A stretch of DNA of 64,000 nucleotides from Medakamo hakoo (GCA_026636295.1 CP089453.1:1054001-1118000); one strand, 5' to 3'; numbered from the stretch's first letter, positions 49,916 through 60,817 are shown. Made by a program: numbers and translations. The notes: generated by a model not told the origin, from the sequence alone.

Positions 49916-52583
49916 TCACTGGTACGGGACCGCCACGCCCGGCGCGTCGTCCTTCAGGTACTGCTCCGCCTGGGCACCCTCCACCAACCGCGCGAACTCG
50001 TCGCCGTCGATCTGCTCGACCTCCAGCAGGCGCGCCGCCGTCGCGTGCAGGATGTCGATGTTGGAGGCCACCAGGTCCTTGGCCCGGCGGTACGCGCGGT
50101 CCACCAGGTCTTTCACCTCCGCGTCGATCTCGTCCTGCGTCGCGCCCGAGCACTCGGCCGGCTGGCCCATCGACTGGCCCAGGAAGGACGGCCCGCCGCC
50201 GCCCGACCAGGCGACCTGGCCCAGCTTCTTGGACATGCCCATGGACGTGACCATGAGCTTGGCGGTGCGGGACACCTGCATGAAGTCGCCGGACGCGCCC
50301 GTCGTCACTTTCTCGGGGCCAAAGATCAGCTCCTCCGCGACGCGGCCGCCCAGCGCGACGGCCATCTGATTTTCCAGGTACGACCGCGAGTACAGGCCGG
50401 ACTCCAGGCGCTCCTCGGACGGGGCGAAGAAGGTCAGGCCCCCCGCCGCGCCGCGCGGGACGATGGAGATCTTGGTGACCGGGTCGTACTCGGGCATGAG
50501 CGCGCCGACGAGCGCGTGCCCCGCCTCGTGGTACGCCACCAGCTTCTTCTTGGCCTCCGTCATGACCGCGCCCTTCTTCTCCGGCCCCGCGACGATGCGC
50601 TCCAGGGCGTCGCCGATCTCCTCCTTGGAGATCTCCGTCAGCCCGCGGCGGGCGGCCAGGATGGCGGCCTCGTTCATCAGGTTCTGCAGGTCCGCGCCCG
50701 TGAAGCCGGGCGTGCGCCGCGCGATCTTCTCGTAGTCCACGTCCTTGCCGATGGTCTTGCCCCGGGCGTGGACCTTGAGGATTTGGACGCGGCCCTGGAC
50801 GTCCGGGCGGTCCACGGTCACCTGGCGGTCGAACCGCCCCGGGCGGAGCAGGGCGGCGTCCAGGACGTCGGGCCGGTTGGTGGCCGCCAGCACGATCACG
50901 CCCGTGTTGCCCTCGAACCCGTCCATCTCCGTCAGCAGCTGGTTGATGGTCTGCTCCCGCTCGTCGTTGCCGCCGCCCATGCCCGTGCCGCGCTGGCGGC
51001 CGACGGCGTCGATCTCGTCGATGAAGACGATGCACGGCGCCTTGGCCTTGGCCTTCTCAAACAGGTCGCGGACGCGCGACGCGCCGACGCCCACAAACAG
51101 TTCGACAAACTCGGACGCGGCGCACGAGAAGAAGGGGACGCCCGCCTCGCCCGCAATGGCCTTGGCCAGCAGGGTCTTGCCCGTCCCCGGCGGGCCGACC
51201 AGCAGGCAGCCCTTGGGGATCTTGGCGCCCAGGGCCGTGTACTTCTCCGGGTTTTTCAAAAAGTCGACGACTTCCTGCAGCTCCAGCTTGGCGCCGTCGA
51301 CGCCCGCGACGTCGTCAAACTTCACGCCCGTCTCCGGCACTTCCTGGAACTTGGACTTGTTGCGCGCAAAGTCCATGGGCCCGCCCATGGGCCCGCCCAG
51401 CGGGCCGCCGCCGCCGGCGCCGCCGCCCGACCGGCGGAAGAGGAAGAACAAGCCCGCAAAGGCGACGAGCGGGAAGAGCAGGTTGCCCAGCAGGGCGGCG
51501 TAGTTGCCCTGGGCGTCGCCCTCGGACACGGAGATGTCGACGCCGGCGCGGGCCAGGATGTCGACGAGCTCGGGGTCGTTGGGCAGGACGACCAGGGCGC
51601 GGCGGCCGTCGACGGCGGTGAGCTGCGTCGTGTGTGGTTTTGAGGGTGTGGGAGGTGGTGGGAGGGGGGGTGCGCGGGAATCGAGGCCGTTGGGGGTGGC
51701 CACGCGCGCCGGAGCTCCCAGAGCCTTGCTGGTGGGCGCGCCCCGCGAGTGGGGCACGAGCCCCATTCACGCCCGGGAACGAGCCGCCCACCGCACGCGC
51801 CCCCCTTTTCCGCCACGCTGCCATGCCCTCCAGCCTCGGTCTGGGCCCCGAGGGCGACGCATTCCGCCCGGCGAGCCTCCTCACCGCGCAGGTCCTGTCT
51901 CCCAACCCTTGCGCGCACTCCCCTGCCCTCTCAACTCACCTGCAACTGCGAGCCGTCCTTGGAGAAGCGGACGCGCTCAACTTTGCCCGCGTTGACCGCA
52001 TTGATGAACTCAGAGTACCGCCACTGGGCGCCCTCAGGCAGCTGGAAGTCGCCCGCCTTGACCGGCGGCGCGGTGGCAGACGGGAAAGCCATCGACGGGC
52101 GAGACGCCTGCGTCGCTTCGGCTTGCGTGGGCTGAGGCGGCACGCCGTCCAACGCGGCCGCCGGCGACGCGGTGGTTAAGGCCGCAGCCAAGCTGGCCGC
52201 CAGGGCCAGGTTGGTGGCGGCGGAGGGCTGGTGTGGTGTGGTGGGCGGGCGATCGGAAGGAGGGAGGGGTGAGGAATTTGCTGGGGGAAGAGAAAGGGCA
52301 CGCGTCCAGCGGACGGAAGAGGGGTTCCGCGACGGCCGCATTGCTTGCTGCAGCACGACCGGGATCATAGACACCCGTAGAGCGCGGGAGAGTGGTGAAA
52401 GAAGCACGCATTCGGCCGCAGTGACGTCTTAAAACCGACGTGGCCACACCCACACACACACGCCCACGCACGCACTTTCTGAGACGCCTGGGCGCGCACG
52501 GCCAGGGCGCGGCGGCCCGCACCCGTGCGGGCGGCAGCCCGAGCGGGCAAGACGGGCGCCCGGGACGTGGCGGACGTCAGCAT
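49916..52583 (-). CDS. FTSH1: Thylakoid ATP-dependent zinc protease FtsH, type A (FTSH1/5-like), three exons
   Basis: Exons are 52583..52476, 52227..51940 and 51622..49916 (2103 nt, 700 aa), all phase 0. Exon 1 is a transit peptide ([20 protein letters not shown]). Exon 2 adds an Ala-rich hydrophobic stretch like a thylakoid-transfer signal, ending SPAAALDG, and the lumenal domain ([19 protein letters not shown]). A membrane span lies at about residues 176-195. Walker A is GPPGTGKT (275-282) and Walker B is [12 protein letters not shown]; the second region of homology ([19 protein letters not shown]) and zinc motif [12 protein letters not shown] follow. [20 protein letters not shown] points to type A rather than type B. 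With type B it forms the hexamer that removes damaged photosystem II D1. Confidence 0.94.
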
Positions 52584-52886
52584 TGGGAGGGGTGGGCGGG
52601 TTTGGTGGCAGGAATTCGCGAACAGAGGCTCCGCGAGAGGAAGAGAGGTGTGGAGGTGGCTGCTCCGAACGCGAGCGGTTGCAGCACAGCGCCGTTCTCT
52701 CCGCGTGCCGTCGGTACGACAGCGGCGGTAGTCGCCCCTTTTTCTTTCCCCACTCCCACCACTGAGTTTGTGTCCTCACTGAGCCTGCCCGCATCGGCCG
52801 GCGCATTGTTGCTAGCTCCGCCGTCCGTAGTCGTTTCCGTCTCCCCTCTTTGCATCGGCGCAAAACACGCCACACTCAAAAAAACC
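52584..52886. promoter_or_regulatory. Divergent gap, FtsH / TIM9
   Basis: 303 bp between divergent starts, holding both promoters. GA-rich near 52620-52655 and T/C-rich near 52735-52760. No distinct TATA box. Confidence 0.35.
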
Positions 52887-53712
52887 ATGAACGCCGCCGG
52901 CCCGGACGTGCCCGCCGCCCACCAGGCCGAGCTGATGACCAAGATCGATGAGATGCAAGTCCGGGACAGGTGCGAAGAATGGAGGTGGAGGGGGAAGGCT
53001 TGTGCGGGCGTTCTCTCTGGCTCTCACTGGAACCTAGCCGTCGGTCGCACTCCACCTTTCCGCTCTCCCGCACCCTCCTCAAACCTCACCCATCAGCCTG
53101 CGCATGTACAACTCGCTCGTCGAGCGCTGCTTCCGAGACTGCGTGGACACGTTCCGGCGCAAGGACCTGGAACCGGGCGAGGAAAAGGTGGGGAGGAAGG
53201 AGGGAGGGGAGGGGACGCTCCCTCCAGGCGCGCTGCGTGCTGGGGCGTTGGCCAGCGCCCATGCCGGCTGCCGCCGTCGTCGCAGCGGGCGACGAGGGCG
53301 CTGGCTGGAGACCTGGCAGGCGTCTGCCCGAGCTGCAGGCCACGCGCGTGCGGGACCGCCTGGTCCCCCCCCTCCCTTCACCGCCCGGCCTTTTGTTCTT
53401 GCCACACCCCAGGGCCCCCCAGCTCCCTCACCCTCCACCCCCTCTTTCCCCGCCTCCCCCCTCCACCCCATCCAACCCACCAACAGTGCGTCCAAAAGTG
53501 CTGCGAAAAGTACATGAAGCACTCGTCCCGGGTGGGCCTGCGCTTTGCGGAGCTGTCGAGCCAGGTGAGAACGGGGCGGTGGCGGGAGTACAGAAGGAGC
53601 GCCGACCACCGCCATCACTCCCAACCTCTCCTCTCACTTTTTTTCGCGTCCCGTCCCTCCGAAACAGGCCGAAGCCCAGGTCGCCGGCATGATGCAGGGC
53701 GGCCGCAAATGA
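52887..53712 (+). CDS. TIM9: Mitochondrial small Tim chaperone TIM9, four exons
   Basis: Exons are 52887..52969, 53097..53187, 53487..53564 and 53668..53712 (297 nt, 98 aa). The first junction restores QVRDSLRMYNSLVERC, near-identical to plant Tim9. The twin CX3C motif is CFRDC and CVQKC, followed by EKYMKHSSRVGLRFAELSSQ. It forms a hexamer with Tim10 that ferries hydrophobic proteins across the intermembrane space. Three introns in a 98-aa gene make it the most intron-dense gene here, and intron 2 (299 nt) is longer than the coding sequence. A TGTAA string lies at 53744-53748, 32 nt past the stop. Confidence 0.95.
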
Positions 53713-53978
53713 GAGGCAGAGGTGCAGCACTGTTAAAAAATCCTGTAAACAATCGACCCGCGGTTTTCTTTTTTCTTCTTCTTCTACACTCCGCCCACGC
53801 AACTCCATCTCCACCTCCAGCGCACCCCCAGGCCGCAAGGGCTTCGAGCGGTCGCGCCACCTTCGAGTCGTCTGCGGCCAGGCATGGGCGCCGACGGCAC
53901 TCGATGCCAGGAAGGAGAGCGGGCCGCCGGCCGCCCACCTCGCCCCACTCCTCCCCCTGCCTCCACTGCCCCCATCCC

Positions 53979-55163
53979 TCACTCTGGCAGTTCCATCAGG
54001 GCCTGCCAAAACGCCTTCCCAGGCGACGGCGGCGGCGGGTACGACGACGCGCCACCGCTGCCCGCCTCCATGGGCTCGCCCAGCCCAATGACAGGGCTTT
54101 CATCGCAGTACTGATCGATTTTGCGTTCGACGGCTTGGATGACGCGCCCCAGCGACGCGGCTCGCCCGTATGCCAACGCATCGCGGGCGTGGCGGGCGAG
54201 GAGCTGGTACCGTTTGAAAGCGGTCAGGTGCCGGGACGCCGCAGTGGACGGCTTGGAATAGGATTGCCAGCCGGACATCAGCGTCGCCGCGTAGCCCAGC
54301 ACGGGCGCCAGCAACGCCGCGGTCGTGGCCTGTGGCTGGGGCGGCGGCGGACCGGCTGGAGGCGCCGCCTGCTGCGACGCCGGACCGGGCGGCGGCGCGC
54401 TGAACCCGCCGTACCCGCTGCCGTACAGGCCCTGCTGCGGCGCGGGCGACCACTGCTGCGGCTGTCCGCCCCAGGCCGGGGCCGTGGGGCCGCCCAGGCT
54501 GCCGCCGGGCCCGCCCCCGCCTATCAGGCTCACCAGCCCGCTCGTCCCGCCCGCCGTCGTGCACAGCAGCACGGCCGTCGCCAGCAGGTTGGCCTTGGCC
54601 GAGTGCGCGCGGTACATGGCCCAGTGGACGTCGCGGCGTGCGGCTGCGGCGGCTTGCAAGTCACGCAGCCGGGCCGCCTGCGTGCCAGGCGCTTCGGACA
54701 GGAGGGCGTCGTCGGGCACGAGCGGGGAGGTGAGCGGGGACGCCCGGCGCGGCGGCGTCAGCGGGGATGGACCAGCGCCACCGATCGCCGCCGCTGCCGC
54801 CAGGGCGGCCGTGGCTTCGCCCAGCACGCCGTCGTCGTCGGCGGACGCGGACGTCCAGAAATCGCCGCCTGGAGGGGGCGGGCTGGACGGTCCGCCGCCG
54901 TCACCAAAGCCGCCCTCGCCCGGGCGGGCGGGCCGCCAGGGCGCCGCTTCAATCGCGTCGTACACGCCGTCGTCGTAGTCCGGGTCCCGGCCGGCGGCGG
55001 TGGGCGGGCGTGACCTCCGCCCTCCTCCAGCAACGGGGGAGGAAGGCGCGGGCAGCACGGATGGACGGCGCGCGCGGCCAAAGCCGGCGCTTCCCAGGCG
55101 CCCGCTGCAGCTGGGCGGGCCTTCGGCCGGGCGGACGAGTGCACACGAGATCGGAGCGTGCAT
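53979..55163 (-). CDS. SLATT-like (DUF4231-type) two-span membrane protein
   Basis: A single 394-aa frame. The N-terminal 140 residues are low complexity and acidic/Pro-rich. The core has MYRAHSAKANLLATAVLLCTT, a first hydrophobic span, then a Gly/Pro/Gln loop of about 70 residues. A second span follows (AALLAPVLGYAATLMSGWQS), with a cytosolic helix KPSTAASRHLTAFKRYQLLA and RVIQAVERKIDQYCDESPVIG. Helix-span-loop-span-helix with (A/S)-x2-H-x5-(K/R)-Y and ending in E-x-P-x-I matches my memory of SLATT domains. Those are pore-forming effectors in bacterial nucleotide-signalling defence, also found in protists and large viruses. The assignment is by pattern only. The 3' end faces TIM9. Confidence 0.55.
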   Translation of the reverse strand: MHAPISCALVRPAEGPPSCSGRLGSAGFGRARRPSVLPAPSSPVAGGGRRSRPPTAAGRDPDYDDGVYDAIEAAPWRPARPGEGGFGDGGGPSSPPPPGGDFWTSASADDDGVLGEATAALAAAAAIGGAGPSPLTPPRRASPLTSPLVPDDALLSEAPGTQAARLRDLQAAAAARRDVHWAMYRAHSAKANLLATAVLLCTTAGGTSGLVSLIGGGGPGGSLGGPTAPAWGGQPQQWSPAPQQGLYGSGYGGFSAPPPGPASQQAAPPAGPPPPQPQATTAALLAPVLGYAATLMSGWQSYSKPSTAASRHLTAFKRYQLLARHARDALAYGRAASLGRVIQAVERKIDQYCDESPVIGLGEPMEAGSGGASSYPPPPSPGKAFWQALMELPE

Positions 55164-55326
55164 GGGCCAGGGAGGGCGGGCGTGGGTGGCTGTGGTGGCC
55201 CTTCCCGCGGCCCTTTTCTTTTCAATCGTTGAAGTGAAGGGAAGTGGAAAGAACGAGCGCGCAGCGTGCGCGGGCTACAGCCAATTCCCTTCCCCGCCCG
55301 CACACCCACACACAGACGCTGCGACC

Positions 55327-56712
55327 ATGCTCAAGACTGCCGCCTCCACCAAGGCGGCGTGCTGCGTGCTGCCGACGACTGCGGCCCGGGCCGCCCGGGC
55401 GGCACCCGCCGTCGCGGCGGCGGCCCGGCCCGTCGCCCTGCGCACCGGTGCGTTGTTGTTTGTGTCTGCGAGAGTGCGCAGAAAGCCGCGCCGCCCGCAC
55501 AGCCACGCCGCCCGCCTGCACCAACACCCCGCACTAGGAGTTGCGCATGACGTGTGCTACACTGTGGGCGAGGCAGAAGGCGTGGGTGGGAGCCTCCCCA
55601 CCACGAATGCCGCGCTCAACAGATCGGGGCCGACGCGCCGCTCACGTCCCCCCCTTCCCGACCTTACCCACCTCCCAGCCCTGCCGCACCGCGCCTCCAC
55701 CGCCGCCCGCGCCACGAAGGAAGCCAAAACCGCCGAAAACTCGGCCGCCCGCCAGCTCCTCGGCATGAAGGGCGCCGCCGACACGGCGGACGAGCCCCTG
55801 TGGAAAGTGCGCCTGCAGCTGACCAAGCCGGTGACCTGGGTCCCCCTCATCTGGGGCGTCCTGTGCGGCGCGGCCGCGTCAGGCGGCTTTGAGTGGACGC
55901 CGCAGGACGTCGCCAAGTCGGCGCTGTGCATGGTCATGTCGGGCCCCCTGCTCACCGGCTACACCCAGACGATCAACGACTGGTACGACCGGGAGATCGA
56001 CGCCATCAACGAGCCGTACCGCCCCATCCCGTCCGGCCGCATCTCCGAACCGCAGGTCGTGGGCCAGATCCTCGGCCTGCTGGCCGGCGGCCTGGCCGTC
56101 GCGGGCGTCCTGGACTACTGGGCCGGCCACGAGACGCCCACGCTCTTTGCCCTGGCCCTCCTGGGCTCCGGCATCTCGTACATCTACTCCGCGCCGCCCC
56201 TGAAGCTCAAGCAGTCCGGCTGGATCGGCAACTACGCGCTGGGGTCGTCCTACATCACCCTGCCCTGGCTCGCGGGCCAGGCCCTGTTCGGCACGGTGAC
56301 GCCCGACGTCGTCGTCCTGACCATGCTCTACTCCATCGCCGGCCTGGGCATCGCCATCGTCAACGACTTCAAATCCATCGAAGGCGACCGGGCGTTGGGG
56401 CTGCAGTCGCTGCCCGTCGCGTTTGGCATCGACACCGCCAAATGGATCACTGTCGGCACGATTGACGCCACGCAAATCGCGGTCGCGGCCTACCTGGCCT
56501 TCGGCCTCGAAGAACCCGTGTACGCGGCCGTCCTGCTCGCGCTCGTCGTGCCGCAGGTGTACGCCCAGTTCGCCTTCTTCCTGAAGGACCCGGTCGCGAA
56601 CGACGTCGCGTACCAGGCGCGCGCCCAGCCCTTCCTTGTCTTTGGCCTGCTGTGCACGGGGCTGGCGATCGGCCACCACAACGCGGCGCTGGCGGCCGCG
56701 GCGGGGATGTGA
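55327..56712 (+). CDS. CHLG: Chlorophyll synthase (CHLG), plastid, two exons
   Basis: Exons are 55327..55447 and 55679..56712 (1155 nt, 384 aa). The donor is GTGCGT and the split codon G|CC is restored. The first 50 residues are a transit peptide rich in Ala, Thr and Arg. The UbiA prenyltransferase motifs are NDWYDREIDAINEPYRPIPSG (first Asp-rich motif, NDxxDxxxD type) and NDFKSIEGDRALGLQSLPVAFG (second). About eight membrane spans. It attaches phytyl or geranylgeranyl diphosphate to chlorophyllide in the thylakoid membrane, the last step of chlorophyll a synthesis. Very low use of A/T third positions, as in EF-1A and PGI. Confidence 0.95.
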   Translation: MLKTAASTKAACCVLPTTAARAARAAPAVAAAARPVALRTGALLFVSARVRRKPRRPHSHAARLHQHPALGVAHDVCYTVGEAEGVGGSLPTTNAALNRSGPTRRSRPPLPDLTHLPALPHRASTAARATKEAKTAENSAARQLLGMKGAADTADEPLWKVRLQLTKPVTWVPLIWGVLCGAAASGGFEWTPQDVAKSALCMVMSGPLLTGYTQTINDWYDREIDAINEPYRPIPSGRISEPQVVGQILGLLAGGLAVAGVLDYWAGHETPTLFALALLGSGISYIYSAPPLKLKQSGWIGNYALGSSYITLPWLAGQALFGTVTPDVVVLTMLYSIAGLGIAIVNDFKSIEGDRALGLQSLPVAFGIDTAKWITVGTIDATQIAVAAYLAFGLEEPVYAAVLLALVVPQVYAQFAFFLKDPVANDVAYQARAQPFLVFGLLCTGLAIGHHNAALAAAAGM

Positions 56713-56916
56713 AGTGGGAGAGTGTGGGGGGGAGGGGGGCGGAGAGGTGTGTGTGTGTGTGTGCGTGTGCGTGTGTGTGAAGCGTGCTGTGTCCTGGGAT
56801 GGACGGACTGGTTGGATCCCGCCGCTTCCACTTTTTTCAACTCCTCACGCCCTGCCTCCGAGAGTCAGGCGGGGCACGCCCACGGTCTCCCGCGCCTCAC
56901 GCCTTCGCCGCGTGCG

Positions 56917-58930
56917 ATGGAGGACGCAGCCCCGTCCTCATCTCCTCGCTCTGGCGACCTGGCGGGCGACGGCGACGCCGCCTGTCCGTCAGCTTCTTCC
57001 TCAGCGTCATCGTCGTCGTCGCGCCTGCCTGCCCCGCTCGACACCGCGCTCAAGGTGAGAGGTGGCGGGTTTTCTTCTCGCGTCGCACACGCTGTGCTCG
57101 ACTGCCGGAATCTGTGGCCTGTCTGCGGAAGGGAAGGACGCGCCGACGTCTCGTGCCGCCGGCCGTGCGTGTCGAATAAGACATGGAAGACGCTCGCGCA
57201 ACACGGGGCGCATTTGATGGAAAAAAGTCTGCGCCTCCCTTTCGCTCACCGCATGCGTCCCGCCTCTTCCGCCCTCCTCAGGTTGGCGACCACGCCCGGA
57301 AGTTAGCTTTGAGTGCCCTGAAAGGTGAGGTTGGCGGGTTGGGGAACAGCAGCTTGACGGGCGGGAAAATGACGGGTGACGGGGCGTGGAAAAACCGGGG
57401 GCGTTGCCCTCGACCGACCCTCACCCCCATCCTCCGCCCACACGACGGCACAACCTTCCAGCCGCGCCCGGCTCGCCCTTCAAAAGGAAGGCGGCGGGTT
57501 CCCCGCTGCGCCCGGCGTCACGCCCGCATTCAGCCTTCCAACCCCGTCCGCCGCCGCCGCCGCCGCCGCCACCGCCGCCATTCCTCGACCACCACGCCGC
57601 CGGCCACCCCGACGCGCGCCCGGCCCACATCCTGGACCTGCCCGACGACTGCCTGGCCCTCGTCCTCGCCTCCGCCGGCCTGGCGCGGGCGGCCTCCACG
57701 CGCACGCGCGCCCGCCTGTGCACCGTGTGCACGGCCTGGCGCCGCGTCCTGTCCCGCCCGGAGTTTTGGGCGCGGCTGGAACTGGACACGTCTGACTTCG
57801 CGGGCGGGCCGCCCGCCTTTGCCGCAGCCTTGCTGCGGTGCGCCGCGCGGGCGGGCGACCGCCTGGAACGCGTGACCGTCGTCGCCCGCCCGACCGTGAC
57901 CCGGGCGTCGGCCGACGTGGACGACGACGCCGCATTTGGGGAGGGCGCCGACGAGGAGGAGGAGGAAGAGGACCGCCGCGCGCGCGCACGCGCGCGCCGC
58001 CACCGCCACCGCCGGGCCGGGCCGCCCGCTTCGTCGGGGTCGTCGTCGGGCGGCGACGACGACGGCAACGACCCGGAAGACACAGCGGAAGCGGTGGCGT
58101 CGCCACGTGCGGCAGCAGCGACGGCGTTCGCGTCCGTCGCAGCTGCACCGCCCGACCCGGCCTCGCCCCACCACCACCACCACCACCACCACCCCGCCCG
58201 CCGCCCGCCGCCGCGGGTCGTGTACGGCGACGGCGTGCGCCTGGAACCGTTCCCAGGCTCACGCGCTGGTTTCAGTGGGCCGGGAGAGCTGGAGTCCTGG
58301 CTGCGTGCGGCTGCAGTGACGGCCGGCGCGCGGCTGGCGGCCTTTGTCGGGGGTGGCGGCGGGAGTGGTGCCGCCCCCGGCGCCCGGTCCGCGCCCACGC
58401 CGCGTCCACCCCCCCTCCCCTCCTCGGCCGCGTCGCCCACCATCGCGGCCGTCCACGCCGCGTACCACCACGCCGACGCCGCGGGCGCGGCCGCGCTCTT
58501 TGGTCCGGGGCCGCCGTCGGAAGGCAAGGCGGCCGGGCCGCCCGCGCCGGCCAAGCCGCCCAAGCCCGCCACCCTCCTGCGCCGGCCGCCCTCCACCTCC
58601 ACTCTGTGGGGCCCGGACGTCGTCGCCCGCTTGGAAGCCGCGGTGAAAGGCAAACCCTTTGGTGGGCGGGCGGGCGTCCGGCGGTGGCGCCGGCGGTGGG
58701 GTCTGGCCCGGGCCGGCCGCGGCGGCGGCGGCGCCGGACGCGGCGCGTCGGCTTTTGCGGCCGCGCGCGTGCTCGCCGCGCGCGCCCGCCGGGCTGGGCG
58801 GGCGCTCGGCGGGGCGCTGGCGTCAGTGGCGGACCTGATGACGGCCATCCTCGCGTTTGTCCTGGCGGCCAGACTGCTCGTGGCGGCCATCACGCCGGCG
58901 GGTGGTGGGGGTGGAGCGTCCAGTGCGTGA
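56917..58930 (+). CDS. F-box protein with C-terminal hydrophobic segment, three exons
   Basis: Exons are 56917..57054, 57282..57324 (43 nt) and 57462..58930 (1650 nt, 549 aa). Phases fit, with ALK|G + CC giving Ala. The F-box lies at about residues 90-135: HILDLPDDCLALVLASAG, then RLCTVCTAWRRVLSRPEFWARLEL. No LRR or kelch repeats are evident. The middle has acidic, His-run (58170-58195) and Gly/Pro-rich stretches. Near the C-terminus an Ala-rich basic helix leads into a hydrophobic span (DLMTAILAFVLAARLLVAAI) ending about 12 residues before the stop, so it may be tail-anchored. F-box proteins link substrates to SCF ubiquitin ligases; the substrate is unknown. Confidence 0.7.
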
Positions 58931-59059
58931 AACACTGTTGAATGAATGGAAGAAAGGACTCGCGCGGTGTCACGGGGACGACCCCCCCCCCGCGCGCTGG
59001 CACACAACAACACGCCCACGCCCTCCACGCGCCCCACACACCCTCTCCCTGTCCCTCTC

Positions 59060-60817
59060 TCACATCGCCTGGTGCAGCGGGCGCACCAGCACGTCGTTCA
59101 CGTCCACGTGCGGTGGGGAGGACGCGATGTAAAGGATGGCGGCCGCGACATCCTCGGCCGTCAGCGCGGGGCGGGGCGGGCCCGCCGCCGCCTTGGCCGG
59201 CGCCTTGGCCGGGCTGGGACGGCCGCTCCCGCCGCCGCGACCACTGGCGGCGACGGCGGCGAAGAATTCGGTGCCGACCCGCCCGGGCGACACCACCGCC
59301 ACCCGGCACGGGTAGCGCGCCGCCGCCACCTCCAGCCGCAGCCCCTCCGCCATCGCGCGCACCGCGTGCTTGGTCGCCGCGTACATGCCGCCCACCCCCG
59401 GCGCGGGGCAGTAGACGCGGTGCCCCATCAGCGACCCGACGTGGATGATGGTGGCCGGCCGGGCGTCGCCGCCGCGCCCGGCGTCCCACCCCGGCCGCAG
59501 CGCGGCGATGGTCGCCCGCGCCAGCACGGCGGGCGCCAGGACGTTGAGGCGCAGCATGCCCTCCCACGCGCCCGGGTCGCCGTCCAGCAGGGCCGAGGCC
59601 GCGTGCGAGGCGCCCGCCGCGTTGACGACCGTGTCCGGCGGCGCCCCGCCCGCCCAGCGCGCGACGAGCGCGGGCAGCACGGCGGCTTGGGCCGGGTCCG
59701 ACACGTCGGCCTGGATGCCCAGGAACGCGTCGCGCGGGGCGCCCGCGGCCGCGAGGTCGGCCGCCAGGGACTCGAGCCGGTCGGCGCGGCGGGCGGCGCC
59801 CGCGACGCGCGCGCCCGCCGCGACGAGCGCGACGACGGCCGCGCGGCCGATGCCGGAGGACGCGCCGGAGACGAGGACGATCCGGCCCGCCAGGCTGCCG
59901 GCGGACTCCGCGGGCGCGCTGGGCACCGGTGCGGGCCCGGGCGGGAGGGTCAGGCCCGCGGCCACGGCGTCCGCCGCGGACGCGACCCCCCCGCGCTGGC
60001 CCGCGTCGACGGGGCCCGCGCCCGCTTCCAGCCCGTTCCCGACGCCGCCCTCCAACGCCCGCCGGGCCAGCCCAGCCAGCTGGCCCGCCGCCGTCTCGAA
60101 GTCGTCGTTCAGGATGACGTAATCGTACAGCCCCGGCTCGGCCATCGAGTCGAGCTCGCCCCGGGCGGCGGCCAGGCGGCGCGCAACCTGGTCCGCCGCT
60201 TCCGTGCCACGCCCGACCAGGCGGGATTCGAGCTCGGCCAACGACGGCGGCGCAACGAAGACGAAGATGGCACGCAGGGCGTCTTTCCCCGCCGCGAGCG
60301 CCGCCGCCCGGACGGCGCGCGCGCCCTGGACGTCGATGTCCAGGACGCAGCATTTCCCCGCAGCGCGCACCGCGTCGACGGCGGCGCGTGTTGTGCCATA
60401 CCGGTTGCCGTGCACGGCCGCGTGCTCCAGAAAGGCTCCCGCAGCGACGCCGGCCTCAAATTCGGCGTGGGAGACAAAGTGGTAGTGGACGCCGTCCTTT
60501 TTTTTTTTTTGGTGTTGGGGGGGAGCGGATGGTTGAGGGACCTGTTGGAAAGCGCGCGACCGCCGATCGGTTTTAATTCGCCGTCGCCGCGCGGTCGCCT
60601 CCCCTGATTCCCATACCTCTTCGCCCTCGCGCGGCGCCCGGGTGGTGTGCGACACAGAGAAGGCGTAGGAGTCGGGCGCCGACTCTAGCAGGCGGCGGAT
60701 GAGCGTCCCCTTGCCGACGCCCGACGGGCCGGTCACGACCAGGGCCGACGGAGCAGCGGCGGTCTGGTCTGGTGGACCGCCGTCCGGTTGGGCGGCGGCG
60801 GACAGGACGCCGCCCAT
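59060..60817 (-). CDS. Guanylate kinase - short-chain dehydrogenase/reductase fusion, two exons
   Basis: Exons are 60817..60617 and 60496..59060 (1638 nt, 545 aa). Guanylate kinase spans about residues 24-215: P-loop GPSGVGKG (30-37), [20 protein letters not shown] across the intron, then [23 protein letters not shown] and [11 protein letters not shown] Gly/Ala/Pro linker (216-267) leads straight into an SDR: cofactor loop SGASSGIG (about 277-284), VVNAAG, catalytic S422, Y439 and K443 (MYAATK), and [11 protein letters not shown]. No stop, ATG or splice signal lies between the two domains. The kinase makes GDP from GMP. The SDR resembles YdfG/DHRS-type serine or alcohol dehydrogenases. No obvious transit peptide. 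I know of no such fusion. The 120-nt intron is itself in frame and stop-free. Confidence 0.88.
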   Translation of the reverse strand: MGGVLSAAAQPDGGPPDQTAAAPSALVVTGPSGVGKGTLIRRLLESAPDSYAFSVSHTTRAPREGEEVWESGEATARRRRIKTDRRSRAFQQVPQPSAPPQHQKKKKDGVHYHFVSHAEFEAGVAAGAFLEHAAVHGNRYGTTRAAVDAVRAAGKCCVLDIDVQGARAVRAAALAAGKDALRAIFVFVAPPSLAELESRLVGRGTEAADQVARRLAAARGELDSMAEPGLYDYVILNDDFETAAGQLAGLARRALEGGVGNGLEAGAGPVDAGQRGGVASAADAVAAGLTLPPGPAPVPSAPAESAGSLAGRIVLVSGASSGIGRAAVVALVAAGARVAGAARRADRLESLAADLAAAGAPRDAFLGIQADVSDPAQAAVLPALVARWAGGAPPDTVVNAAGASHAASALLDGDPGAWEGMLRLNVLAPAVLARATIAALRPGWDAGRGGDARPATIIHVGSLMGHRVYCPAPGVGGMYAATKHAVRAMAEGLRLEVAAARYPCRVAVVSPGRVGTEFFAAVAASGRGGGSGRPSPAKAPAKAAAGPPRPALTAEDVAAAILYIASSPPHVDVNDVLVRPLHQAM

